This document shows positions 41,650 through 50,008 of a stretch of 64,000 nt of DNA, piece by piece. The notes beneath the pieces are model-generated. The model worked only from the letters and a program-made list of their open reading frames with translations, was not told the origin of the DNA and searched no databases. The position numbers and the translations under genes were made by a program. The DNA is taken from contig CAZCVP010000010.1 of the NCBI GenBank assembly GCA_964501915.1, positions 1 to 64,000 of the forward strand, written 5' to 3'. Source of the DNA: CAYFPX01 sp964501915. Its GTDB lineage: Bacteria; Myxococcota_A; UBA796; CAJQPC01. Position 1 is the stretch's first letter, and each line of letters starts with the position of its first letter.

Positions 41650-42357
41650 ATGCCACCGGACACCTGGGTCGTCACGCCCACCTACAACGAGTCGGAGAAC
41701 CTGGAGCGCCTGGTCCGTGGGCTCCGCGAGGTGCTGCCGGACATCGGTGTGCTGGTCGTGGACGACGGCTCGCCCGATGGCACCGGGGAGCTGGCCGAGC
41801 GCCTCGCCGGTGAGCTCGGGCGGATCGAGGTGCTGCACCGGGAGGGCAAGCAGGGCCTCGCCTCGGCCTACGTGGTGGGCTTCGAGAGGCTCCTGGCCGC
41901 GGGGGCCGGCCGGGTGGTCCAGATGGACGCCGACCTGTCCCACGACCCGGCCGACGTGCCGCGGCTGCTCGCCGGCCTGGACGGGGGCGCCGACCTGGTG
42001 CTCGGGAGCCGCTACGTGCCGGGCGGCGGCACCCGCAACTGGCCCCTGGACCGCCGACTGCTCTCCCGCTTCGGCTCGATCTACAGCCGGACCTGGCTGG
42101 GCCTGCCCTACCGGGACCTCACCGGGGGCTTCAAGGCCTGGTCGCGCGCCGCGCTGACCAACGCCGTCAGCCGACCGGTCGCCTCCGATGGCTACGCCTT
42201 CCAGGTCGAGATGACCTGGCGCACGGTCGGTGCGGGTCTACGCATCGAGGAGGTCCCGATCGTCTTCACCGAGCGCGAGGACGGCGTCTCCAAGATGAGC
42301 CGCGCCATCGCCCTCGAGGCCGCCTGGCTCGTGCCCCGGCTGCGGTTCCGCCGGTGA
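41650..42357 (+). CDS. GT2 polyprenyl-phosphate glycosyltransferase (Dpm1-like)
   Basis: 235 residues. VVTPTYNESENLERLVRGL and VLVVDDGSPDGTGE are the GT-A donor site, QMDADLSHDP is the metal-binding DxD, and YRDLTGGFKAWSR is typical of dolichol/polyprenol-phosphate sugar synthases. It has no C-terminal membrane helices. It likely charges undecaprenyl phosphate with a sugar used by the next gene's GT39 enzyme, with which it overlaps by four bases. Confidence 0.85.
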   Translation: MPPDTWVVTPTYNESENLERLVRGLREVLPDIGVLVVDDGSPDGTGELAERLAGELGRIEVLHREGKQGLASAYVVGFERLLAAGAGRVVQMDADLSHDPADVPRLLAGLDGGADLVLGSRYVPGGGTRNWPLDRRLLSRFGSIYSRTWLGLPYRDLTGGFKAWSRAALTNAVSRPVASDGYAFQVEMTWRTVGAGLRIEEVPIVFTEREDGVSKMSRAIALEAAWLVPRLRFRR

Positions 42358-43667
42358 GGGTCGCCGCGGGCGCGGTGATCGCGCTGCTGGTCGTGCGGGC
42401 GATCCTGGGTGGCGCCCTGGGGCTGTCGGGCGACGAGGCCTACTACTGGACCTGGAGCGAGGCGCTGGCCTGGGGCTACTTCGACCACCCCCCGGGTGTC
42501 GCCGCCACGATCCGACTCGGCACGACGCTCTTCGGCGACACGGAATTCGGTGTGCGCATCGGCGGTCTCGTGCTCCAGAGCGCGGCCTGGATCGGCCTGC
42601 TCTGGGCGGCTCGGACCCGTGAGGAGCGGTGGCTGCTCGCCCTGCTGCTGCTGGGGCTGCCCGTGCTGGCCTTCGGGGGGTTGCTCGCCACCCCCGACGC
42701 GCTGCTGCTCGCGGCCTGGGGCGGTGCCCTGATCGCCTTCGAGCGCGACCACGCGGTCCTCGCCGGGGCCCTGGTGGGGGTCGCGATCCTCGCCAAGCTG
42801 ACCGGTGTGCTGCTCGTTCCCGCGCTGCTGCTGGCGGGCTGGGGCCAGCCGCGGCGGCTCCAGGTGACCCTCGCCATGGCCGCCGTGGTCGCGGCGCCCT
42901 GGGCCTGGTGGAACCTCTCCGGCGGGGGGGGCGACGTGCTCTTCCAGCTCCAGCATGGCCTCGGCACCGGCGATGGCGCCGGGCTGTGGGGCTCGCTGGA
43001 GTTCCTGGGCGGCCAGGCGGCGGCCGCGGGTCCGGTGATCTTCCTCGCCGGACTGGCCTGGCTGCTGACCGGTCGGCGAGACCTCTGGTGGTGGTCGGCG
43101 GCGATCCCGTTGGCGCTCTTCGGGCTCGCGGCGGCCCGGGGCCCCTCGGAGATCAACTGGGCCGCGACCGCCTGGATCGGCGCGTCCGTGGCCCTGTCCC
43201 GCAGCACCGGGACCCTGCGCAGGGCGGCCTGGGCCGGGGGCTGGATCTCGGCCGGCATCACCGGCCTGGTGATGCTCCACGCCGCGTACCCCATCTGGCA
43301 GACCCCTGGTCCGGACCCGGTGGACCGCCTGCGGCAGGGCGAGGTGCTGGGACCGGCGGTCGAGGCCTGGGGGCAGCCCGTGCTCACCGCCCGCTACCAG
43401 GAGGCGGCCTGGGTGCGCTTCTACGGTGGCGTGGACGCCACGACCTGCCCCGGCGTGCACCGGGAGGACCAGTTCGATCGCTGGCCCCGGGAGCTCCCGG
43501 AGGCCGGCGTCTACGTGCGACCCGCGGGCTGGCCGGGGCCGGCGGAGGCCGGCCTCTTCTACCGGGACGTGAGCGGGCCGGCGCGGGTGGTGGCACGGCG
43601 CGGCGACCGGGTGATCGGGGCCTGGGAGGTCTGGCAGGTGGCGGAGCTGCGGGATCGGGTACCTTGA
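42354..43667 (+). CDS. GT39/ArnT-like membrane glycosyltransferase
   Basis: 437 residues. The first periplasmic loop carries LSGDEAYYWTWS and FDHPPG, the DEAYYW signature of the PMT/ArnT superfamily that uses polyprenyl-phosphate sugars, and about ten membrane segments follow up to residue 310, then a ~120-residue periplasmic tail. Given its neighbours it may transfer a sugar to lipid A or core at the periplasmic face, as ArnT does with aminoarabinose, but the sugar is unknown. GTG start; coupled to the GT2 gene. Confidence 0.85.
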   Translation: MRVAAGAVIALLVVRAILGGALGLSGDEAYYWTWSEALAWGYFDHPPGVAATIRLGTTLFGDTEFGVRIGGLVLQSAAWIGLLWAARTREERWLLALLLLGLPVLAFGGLLATPDALLLAAWGGALIAFERDHAVLAGALVGVAILAKLTGVLLVPALLLAGWGQPRRLQVTLAMAAVVAAPWAWWNLSGGGGDVLFQLQHGLGTGDGAGLWGSLEFLGGQAAAAGPVIFLAGLAWLLTGRRDLWWWSAAIPLALFGLAAARGPSEINWAATAWIGASVALSRSTGTLRRAAWAGGWISAGITGLVMLHAAYPIWQTPGPDPVDRLRQGEVLGPAVEAWGQPVLTARYQEAAWVRFYGGVDATTCPGVHREDQFDRWPRELPEAGVYVRPAGWPGPAEAGLFYRDVSGPARVVARRGDRVIGAWEVWQVAELRDRVP

Positions 43668-45491
43668 CCGCCGTGTCCGATGGCTCGAGAAGCGCCCTGA
43701 GGCGCCTGGCGGCCGCCTACCGGCCGCACACGACCAGGGTGGTCCTGGCGACCGCGCTGCTGGCGGCGGGATCGGCCGTGCCGGGCGGCGTGGTGGTGGT
43801 GATCGAGCAGGTGCTGGACCGCATCCTGGTGGCCCGGGACGCGGCGGCCCTGGCCACGCTCCCCTGGGTGCTGGTCGGGCTCTACCTGCTCAAGGGCAGC
43901 GCCATGGTCGGCTCGATCCTGCTCACCCGCACCGTCGGCTTCACCGTCGCCCGGGACCTGCGCCAGCGGGTCGTGCAGCACTGCCTCGCCTTGGACGTGG
44001 GCTGGCACCAGCGCCAGCGCACCGGCGACACCCTGGCCCGCGTGGTCCACGACGCTGGCGAGGTGGAGCTGCTGGCCGAGGCCTACGCGGGCGCCGTCGA
44101 GAAGCCCCTGAGCCTGCTCTTTCTGCTCGGAGCCGCGCTCTGGATGGACTGGCAGCTCACCTGTGCGGCGCTGGTGGTCCTGCCCTTCGTCGCCTGGGCC
44201 ATCGATCACTTCGCGCGGCGACTGCGCCAGACGGTGCGCGACACCCTGAAGAACCTGGGCCAGCTCTCGGCTGGGCTCCAGGAGGTCTTCAGCGGGATCC
44301 GCGTCATCCAGGCCTTCGGCGCCGAGCAGAGCCAGGCCCGGGCCTTCCAGACGGTGAACGACGAGCAGGTCCGCCTCCAGCTCCGGGCGGCCATCGCCCA
44401 GGCCGTGCCGGGACCGGTGGTCGAGGGCATCGCCGCCGCCGGCATCGGCATCGTGATCTGGTTTGGGGGACAGCGGGTCTTCGCCGGTGAGCTGCTGCCC
44501 GGCGAGCTGATCGGCTTCCTGGTGGCCATCGGGCTGATGAACATGCCGCTGAAGGGACTCTCGGAGGTGGTGTCCAAGGCCCAGCGGGCGGCGGCGGGTG
44601 CCGAGCGGGCCTACGAGGTCCTCGACGTGGCGCCGACGATCCAGGGCGGCGAGGTGGTCCTGGCGGCCGACACCTGCGAGCTGGTCTTCGAGGGGGTGGA
44701 CTTCTCCTACGGTGACGGACCGGTCCTCCAGGGCCTGGGCTTCCGGGTGGCGCCCGGTGAGCGGGTGGGCATCGTCGGGGCTTCGGGCTCCGGCAAGACG
44801 ACCCTGGCCTCCCTGGTGCCCCGCTTCCGCGACCCGTCAGCGGGGAGGGTCCTGCTCAACGGACGGGACCTGAGGGACTACACCCTGGAGAGCCTGCGGG
44901 CCCACGTGGCCGTCGTGGCCCAGGAACCCTTCCTCTTCCACGGCACGGTGATCGACAACGTGCGGCTCGCTCGCCCGGACGCGGGCATCGACGAGGTCGA
45001 AGCCGCCTGCCGCGTCGCCAACGCCCACGACTTCGTGGTCGACCTGCCCAAGGGCTACGAGACGATGCTCGACGAGACGGGCCTGAGGCTCAGCGGCGGC
45101 GAGCGCCAGCGTCTCTGCATCGCCCGCGCGGTGCTCGCCGACGCACCGCNNNNNNNNNNCGTGTTGGCGCCTGTTGCGGGGCGTGTGGCGCTGGGGGGGC
45201 GCGGGCCTGGGTCTTTGCTGCGCCGGGGGGGGGCCCAACAGCCCACCGATCCTGCTGCTCGACGAGGCGACCTCCAACCTGGACACCCAGAGCCAGGGTG
45301 CTGTCGCCGAGGCGCTGGAGAGGCTCGCCGCCGACCGCACGACCCTGGCCATCGCCCACCGGATGAGCACGCTGGTCGACGCCGACCGCATCCTCGTGCT
45401 CCGGGAGGGGCTGCTCGTCGAGGAGGGCCACCACCAGGAGCTCGTGGGTGCCAGCGGCGAGTACGCCCGGCTCTGGGGGAGCGCCCGGTGA
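43664..45491 (+). CDS. msbA: MsbA-like lipid A ABC exporter, interrupted by an assembly insertion
   Basis: About 580 residues once the scar is removed. Starts at TTG 43664 (TTGA overlap) or GTG 43673. Six membrane helices fill about 1-310, with coupling-helix text TLKNLGQLSAGLQEVFSGIRVIQAFGAE. The ATPase has Walker A GASGSGKTT, signature LSGGERQRLCIARAVLA and, after the scar, Walker B ILLLDEATSNLD and the H-loop IAHRMSTL. The coding sequence breaks at ...ADAP (45149) and resumes at PILLLDEAT (about 45243): the 10 N and ~80 bases between them are foreign, and a CACCG overlap shows a clean join. It flips lipid A or its glycosylated form across the inner membrane. Confidence 0.85.
45150..45237. 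other. Assembly scar inside msbA (10 N plus G-rich junk)
   Basis: N at 45150-45159 is followed by about 78 bases (CGTGTTGGCG... with runs of seven and nine G) that have no place in the ABC transporter. The conserved protein reads through perfectly if both are removed. Confidence 0.85.
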
Positions 45492-45853
45492 GGGGCTTCC
45501 GGGCACGGGTCTACGCCGCGGTGCGGGCCATCCCGCCGGGACGGGTGGCGGGCTACGGCGACGTGGCGGCAGCGATCGGCTCGCCGCGGGCGGCGCGACA
45601 GGTGGGCTGGGCCCTGGCGGCCCTGAGCGAGGGCGGCCTGGACGCCGAGGGAGACCCGGTGCCCTGGCAGCGGGTGATCCTCAAGAGTGGGGGGCTCGCC
45701 CTGCGGGGGGACCCGGTGCGGGCCCTGATCCAGCGCCAGCTCCTGGAGGAGGAGGGCGTGGTGTTCCGGGGTGACCGGGTGCCGATGGACCGGTACCGCT
45801 GGCAGCCCGAGGTCGGGGACGTCTTGGGTGACGTCGTCCTGGACGCCCTGTGA
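45488..45853 (+). CDS. Alkyltransferase-like (ATL) protein of the MGMT family
   Basis: 121 residues from GTG 45488, overlapping the msbA stop. It is a single MGMT DNA-binding domain: RVYAAVRAIPPGRVAGYGDVA, ARQVGWAL, and VPWQRVI at 58-64, where Trp60 stands in place of the alkyl-accepting Cys of PCHRV. ATL proteins bind O6-alkylguanine and flag it for nucleotide excision repair without removing the alkyl group. Why it is embedded between msbA and the Kdo transferase gene is not clear; it overlaps both neighbours by four bases, so it shares their transcript. Confidence 0.88.
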   Translation: MRGFRARVYAAVRAIPPGRVAGYGDVAAAIGSPRAARQVGWALAALSEGGLDAEGDPVPWQRVILKSGGLALRGDPVRALIQRQLLEEEGVVFRGDRVPMDRYRWQPEVGDVLGDVVLDAL

Positions 45854-48093
45854 CCTGGCGCATCGCCCTCGGGGTGCTCCAGAGCCTGCTGGCGCCGGCG
45901 TGGGCCCTGGTCACGGCCCTGCACCCGCGTACCCGGGGGGCCTGGCCCGGTCGCTGGGCCCTGCGCCTGCCCGCGGTGGCTCCCGGCGCGGTCTGGGTCC
46001 ACGGGGCGTCGGTGGGAGAGGGACGCGCGGCGGAGGCCCTGTTCGGGGCCCTGGGGGGCTCGTCCAGGGTGCTGCTGCGCACGGCGAGCACCGACACCGG
46101 GCTCCAGGCCGCTCGTGGGCACCACGTGCTCGCCCCGAGACCCGTGGACGTGCCCTGGGTCGTCGGCCGCTGGCTGGACCGCGTGCGGCCCCGGGTGCTG
46201 GTGCTCGTGGAGAGCGAGCTGTGGCCGGCCCTGCTCTTCGGTTGTCGCGCGCGGGGCATCCCCGTGGTGGTGGGGGGGGCCCCCCACGGGCGGGGGGCGC
46301 GGGGCCGGAGGCGGGGGCTGGCCGGGGGCGTGGACGCCGGGGGGGGGGGGCTCGGGGAGCGCGCGGGGGGGCGGCCCGGGCGCGGGGGGGGGCGCGGGGG
46401 GGGCACCCGGGGGGGGGGGGGGGGCGCCCGCCAGGGACGGGGGACGCGTCGCCTGAGACGCTGGCTGCCGGGGCTCTTCGAGGACCTGGCGGACTGCGTG
46501 GCGCTGTGGCTGGCCCGGGCGCCGGGGCTCGACGTGCCGGGGCCGGTGCAGGTGGTGGGCGACCCGAAGCTGGGGCCCGTGGCGACCGAGCCGGTGGAGC
46601 TGGCGCGACCGGCGCTGGTCGCCGGCTCCACGCGGGAGGGAGAGGAGGAGGTGCTCCTCGACGCCTGGGCAGCGCTCGATCCACGGCCCCTGCTGGTGCT
46701 CGCGCCGCGCCACCCGGAGCGCTTCGAGGAGGTGGCGAGCCTGCTCGGTGACCGGGGGCTGGCGTTCCACCGGTGGAGCCAGGGCTCCGCGGACCTCGAG
46801 ACCCCCGAGGTCCTGCTCGTGGACACCGTCGGGGACCTGGTGCGCTTCTATCCCCGGGCTCGGGCAGCCTTCGTGGGCGGGACCCTGTCCGCCGCGGTCG
46901 GCGGCCACTCACCGGCAGAGGCGGTCTCCTGTGGCCTGCCGGTGGTGCGGGGACCCCACGGGTCGAGCAACGTCGAGGCCTACGAGGGGGCCCGGGTCTT
47001 CGAGGCCACGGGCGCCGAGGCCCTGGCCGGTGCCCTCGCCCGGGCGCTCGAAGCCGGCCCCGGCGAGCCGGTGGCCGCCGACGCACCGGCCCGCATCGCC
47101 GCCGCCCTGGGTCCCTACCTGGACGGCCCGATCCCCCCCGAGCGTCCCCACCGTCCCCTCCTGGCGCCCTTCGCGCTGCTCTGGTCGGCGGTCGTGCGCG
47201 TCCGGTCCGCCTGGTGGACCCTGCGACGGCCGGCCCGGGTGGGGGTCCCGGTGATCTCCGTCGGTGGCCTCGGCAGCGGTGGGGTGGGCAAGACCCCGGT
47301 GGTCGCCGCCCTCGTGGAGCGCCTGGTCGCCCTGGGACGCACCCCGGCGGTCGTGGCGCGGGGCTACCGCCGCCGGGGACCGGGCGGGGTCCGCACCGGT
47401 CACCGGAGCCCCGACGCAGCCTGGCTCGGTGACGAGCTGGCGATGCTCGCCCAGCGGGGCGTCCCGGTGGTGAGCGCCCCGGATCGGGTCGCGGGGGCCC
47501 GGGCGGCGGTGGCCGAGGGCGCCGACGTGCTGGTGCTGGACGACGGCTTCCAGCACCGGGCCCTGCACCGGGACCTCGACGTGGTGGTGGTCGACGGGCG
47601 CCACCCGACCGAAGGCGGTCCGCTGCCGATGGGGGAGGGGAGGGAGGGCCTCGCCGCCCTGGCGCGGGCGGACCTGGTCTGGTGCATGACGCCGGGCGCG
47701 GGACCCGAGACCCCGGCGGGCCTGGCGCGGGTGCGGGCGGCCCGAGCGCCCACGGGCTGGCTGCGCAACGGAGAGGAGCTCCCTCTCGGCGCGCTGGCGG
47801 GGCAGGAGGTGGTGGCCTTCGCCGCGGTCGCCCGTCCGGGGCGCTTCCTGGAGGACCTCGTCGCCGCCGGGTGCCGGGTCCGTGGCTGGCACACGGCACG
47901 AGACCACCACCCCTGGACGCCGGAGGAGCTGGCTGCCCTGGCCCGCGCCGCCGGAGCCCGCCCCCTGGTCTGCACCGAGAAGGACCTCGCTCGGCTGCCA
48001 CCCGACTTCGAGGTCAACGCCCTGCGGTTCGAGGTGAGGGTCCTCGAGGGCGAGGCGACCCTGGACGCCCTGCTCGAGGGGGTGCTGGCGTGA
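45850..48093 (+). CDS. waaA-lpxK: Fused Kdo transferase (WaaA/KdtA) - tetraacyldisaccharide 4'-kinase (LpxK)
   Basis: 747 residues in one open frame. The first ~425 are WaaA: VWVHGASVGEGRAAEALF, VESELWPALLFGCRARGIP, then VVGDPKLGP, VAGSTREGEEEVLLDAW and FVGGTLSAAVGGHSPAEAVSCGLPV. The remaining ~320 are LpxK: LLAPFALLWSAVVRVRSAWW, Walker A SGGVGKTPVV near 477-486, LDDGFQHRALHRDLDVVVVD and a C-terminal VCTEKDLARLP. LpxK phosphorylates the lipid A precursor and WaaA adds Kdo, consecutive steps of one pathway. Residues about 138-197 (46262-46440) are replaced by G-rich sequence, probably bad reads, so that part of WaaA is unreliable although the frame is kept. Confidence 0.85.
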   Translation: MTWRIALGVLQSLLAPAWALVTALHPRTRGAWPGRWALRLPAVAPGAVWVHGASVGEGRAAEALFGALGGSSRVLLRTASTDTGLQAARGHHVLAPRPVDVPWVVGRWLDRVRPRVLVLVESELWPALLFGCRARGIPVVVGGAPHGRGARGRRRGLAGGVDAGGGGLGERAGGRPGRGGGRGGGTRGGGGGARQGRGTRRLRRWLPGLFEDLADCVALWLARAPGLDVPGPVQVVGDPKLGPVATEPVELARPALVAGSTREGEEEVLLDAWAALDPRPLLVLAPRHPERFEEVASLLGDRGLAFHRWSQGSADLETPEVLLVDTVGDLVRFYPRARAAFVGGTLSAAVGGHSPAEAVSCGLPVVRGPHGSSNVEAYEGARVFEATGAEALAGALARALEAGPGEPVAADAPARIAAALGPYLDGPIPPERPHRPLLAPFALLWSAVVRVRSAWWTLRRPARVGVPVISVGGLGSGGVGKTPVVAALVERLVALGRTPAVVARGYRRRGPGGVRTGHRSPDAAWLGDELAMLAQRGVPVVSAPDRVAGARAAVAEGADVLVLDDGFQHRALHRDLDVVVVDGRHPTEGGPLPMGEGREGLAALARADLVWCMTPGAGPETPAGLARVRAARAPTGWLRNGEELPLGALAGQEVVAFAAVARPGRFLEDLVAAGCRVRGWHTARDHHPWTPEELAALARAAGARPLVCTEKDLARLPPDFEVNALRFEVRVLEGEATLDALLEGVLA
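46262..46440. other. Low-quality G-rich patch inside waaA
   Basis: About 180 bases consisting largely of G runs (up to 16) with scattered C, translating to Gly/Arg only. The normal WaaA text is present on both sides in the same frame. It resembles the G-rich patches at the two short N gaps. Confidence 0.7.
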
Positions 48094-48899
48094 CCCGGCT
48101 CCTGGCCTGGCTGCTGGCCCGGGTGCCCCTGTGGGCGCTCGCCGCGCTGTCCCGGGCGCTGGCCTGGGCCTGGTGGACGGTGCTGCCCGTGCGCCGGTCC
48201 CTCGCCGTGCACAACCTCGCCGAGGCCTTCCCCGACCTGCCCCCGGGCCCCACCCTGCGGCGGTCCTTCGGCGACATCGTGCTCGGCTACGGCGAGCTGC
48301 TGCACCTGGACCGCCGCGGGCTGCCGGGCCTGCGCTTCGAGGGCCACACCGACCTGATGGACCACGTGGGGACCGGGCAGGGGGCGCTGCTGTTGGCCGG
48401 CCACGGTGGATCGTGGGACCTCGCTCTCGCCGGTGCGGCCCGCTGCCTGGACATGCCCCTGAGCATCATGGTCCTGCCCCCGGCCCACGCGGGGGCCGCG
48501 GAGGTGGTCGAAGGCCTGCGGGCCCGCGCGGGTGCGGAGCTGATCCACCCCCGCGGCGGCATCAAGGCGCTGATGGCGAGCGTGCGCGCGGGCCGGATCG
48601 GGGTGGTGACCCTCGACCAGCGGCAGAACACGGGCACGGCGATCCAGTTCTTCGGCCGCCCGGCGTGGACCTCGCGAGGGGTCGGCGTGATGGCGCGGCG
48701 GCTCGGCGTGCCGGTCTACGCCGTGTGGCAGTGGCGGGAGGGGACCGGCCGACACGTCGTGCGCTTCGAGGGACCACTGCCGCTGCCCGAGGACAGCGAC
48801 GACGCCACCCGCTACTGCCTCTGGTGGTACGAGCAGCGCATCGCCGAGCACCCCCACGGCTGGCTGTGGCTGCACGATCGCTGGAAGCGTCCGCGGTAG
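48090..48899 (+). CDS. lpxL: Lipid A biosynthesis lauroyl/myristoyl acyltransferase (LpxL/HtrB-like)
   Basis: 269 residues from GTG 48090, overlapping the WaaA-LpxK stop (GTGA). One N-terminal membrane helix (about 3-25) is followed by RRSLAVHNLAEAFPDLP, the acyltransferase HxxxxD box HGGSWD (His105, Asp110), LDQRQNTGTAIQFFGRPAWTSRG, and the C-terminal RIAEHPHGWLWLHDRWKRPR that is diagnostic of HtrB/LpxL/LpxM. It adds a secondary acyl chain to Kdo-lipid A, logically following Kdo transfer. Confidence 0.92.
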   Translation: MTRLLAWLLARVPLWALAALSRALAWAWWTVLPVRRSLAVHNLAEAFPDLPPGPTLRRSFGDIVLGYGELLHLDRRGLPGLRFEGHTDLMDHVGTGQGALLLAGHGGSWDLALAGAARCLDMPLSIMVLPPAHAGAAEVVEGLRARAGAELIHPRGGIKALMASVRAGRIGVVTLDQRQNTGTAIQFFGRPAWTSRGVGVMARRLGVPVYAVWQWREGTGRHVVRFEGPLPLPEDSDDATRYCLWWYEQRIAEHPHGWLWLHDRWKRPR

Positions 48900-48908
48900 C
48901 ATGCGACC

Positions 48909-49109
48909 GTGGCCGACCCCCAGGACCGCCCCCTCGATCCGCGCCTGCGCACACTCCTCGTGTGCCCTGTCTGCCGGGGTGAGCTCGGCGACCACGCGGA
49001 GGGCCTCTCGTGTGCGGCCTGCGCGCTGATCTACCCCGTGGTCGACGGCCGGCCGTGGATGCTGCCCGAGCGGGCGCGGAAGCTGCGGGACACCTCGACG
49101 TCGGACTGA
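48909..49109 (+). CDS. Trm112-family small zinc protein
   Basis: 66 residues from GTG 48909. LLVCPVC...CAACALIYPVVDGRPWMLP gives the CPxC/CxxC zinc ribbon and the IYPVxDGxPxML ending of the Trm112/YcaR family. In eukaryotes and some bacteria Trm112 activates methyltransferases; bacterial YcaR homologues sit, as here, beside lpxK or kdsB in LPS gene clusters, with unknown role. It follows lpxL by nine bases. Confidence 0.85.
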   Translation: MADPQDRPLDPRLRTLLVCPVCRGELGDHAEGLSCAACALIYPVVDGRPWMLPERARKLRDTSTSD

Positions 49110-49113
49110 CACC

Positions 49114-49148
49114 TTGACAGTGCGTGGGTCCTGGGGCTCCTTACTGTC
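49114..49148 (+). promoter_or_regulatory. Candidate promoter with overlapping dyad, KptA-NUDIX gene
   Basis: A perfect TTGACA (49114-49119) lies in the short gap before the fusion gene. GACAGT (49116-49121) and ACTGTC (49143-49148) form an inverted repeat whose right arm covers the only -10 candidate (CTTACT, 49140-49145, a long 20-base spacer). A regulator bound to the dyad would cover the promoter. The predicted leader is only about a dozen bases, containing GAGG. Confidence 0.45.
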
Positions 49149-49163
49149 TGTCGAGGTTGTTCC

Positions 49164-49955
49164 GTGTCCGAAGCGAGTGGCCGCAGAAGCTCCCGTAGCG
49201 ATGGCCGCCGAGGTCGCCGCGGTGGGGCGGGGCGCCCACCCGACATCCTCTTCCACGGCTGCACCGTGCTCCAGGCCGAGCGGGCCGGTGAGGCGCGCAG
49301 GCTCCGCGTGGCCGGTGACCGGCCGGTCTACCTCTCGGCCACCGAGGCCCACGCCTGGCGGGTGGCCCATCGCTTCGACCACCAGCCCGTCGTGCTCTAC
49401 GTCGACGCCGGCCGGGCGCGACGTGCGGGCATCCGCTTCCGCCGCGGCCGCAACGGACTCTGGCTGGCGGACGAGGTGCCGGCCCGCTTCATCCTCAACC
49501 TCCAGGACGGCTTCCGGGAGCAGTTCTCAGCCGGCGGCATCATCGTGCGGGACACCGAGCAGGGTCCCGAGCTGCTGCTCGTGAGCTGCCGCAGGGCCTC
49601 CGGCGCCACCTGGGAGATCGCCAAGGGCAAGCTCGAGCCGGGAGAGCCGCCCCGCGAGACGGCCGTGCGCGAGGTCCTCGAGGAGATGGGCATCGACTCG
49701 GGACTGCGCATCACCCACACCCTGGGTGTGGCCCGCTACGGCTTCCGGACCCCGGACGGAGAGCCCAGACTGAAGACGCTGTTCGTCTACCTGATGCGGG
49801 CCGACCCGTGCCCCGAGTGCTTCGACCCGGCCTCGCTGGAGGGGATCGAGGAGGTCCGGTGGTTCCCCCTCGATGAGGCCTGTCGCCGGGTGACCCACGG
49901 TTCCCTGAGGCCGCTCATGGCCCGCCTGCGTGGGGGCCTGCCCGCGGGCTCCTGA
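49164..49955 (+). CDS. KptA-like RNA 2'-phosphotransferase (ART-fold) domain fused to a NUDIX hydrolase
   Basis: 263 residues from GTG 49164 (GAGG seven bases before). After a basic leader (1-25), residues 28-112 match the C-terminal, NAD-binding lobe of Tpt1/KptA tRNA 2'-phosphotransferases: ILFHGC (His31-Gly32, like LYHGT), RPVYLSATEAHAWRVAHR, QPVVLYVDAGRARRAGIRF and GRNGLWLADEVPARFI, like NGVWLT..VP..YL. The N-terminal winged-helix lobe of full KptA is missing. Residues about 118-258 are a NUDIX hydrolase with a perfect Nudix box, G155-x5-E161-x7-R169-E170-V-x-E173-E174-x-G176. NUDIX enzymes often cleave ADP-ribose derivatives, which are what KptA chemistry makes from NAD, so the halves could act in sequence. 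Activity of the truncated lobe is uncertain. Confidence 0.75.
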   Translation: MSEASGRRSSRSDGRRGRRGGAGRPPDILFHGCTVLQAERAGEARRLRVAGDRPVYLSATEAHAWRVAHRFDHQPVVLYVDAGRARRAGIRFRRGRNGLWLADEVPARFILNLQDGFREQFSAGGIIVRDTEQGPELLLVSCRRASGATWEIAKGKLEPGEPPRETAVREVLEEMGIDSGLRITHTLGVARYGFRTPDGEPRLKTLFVYLMRADPCPECFDPASLEGIEEVRWFPLDEACRRVTHGSLRPLMARLRGGLPAGS

Positions 49956-50008
49956 GGACCGCCGAGCGGTTACGCACCGCATCCATCCTGTCGAGGGAGG
50001 ACGCTCGA

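Noticed and set aside
45174..45491. Separate small ATPase gene starting after the gap in msbA
   Set aside because: Its first ~23 codons come from the junk sequence; the rest is the C-terminal end of MsbA.
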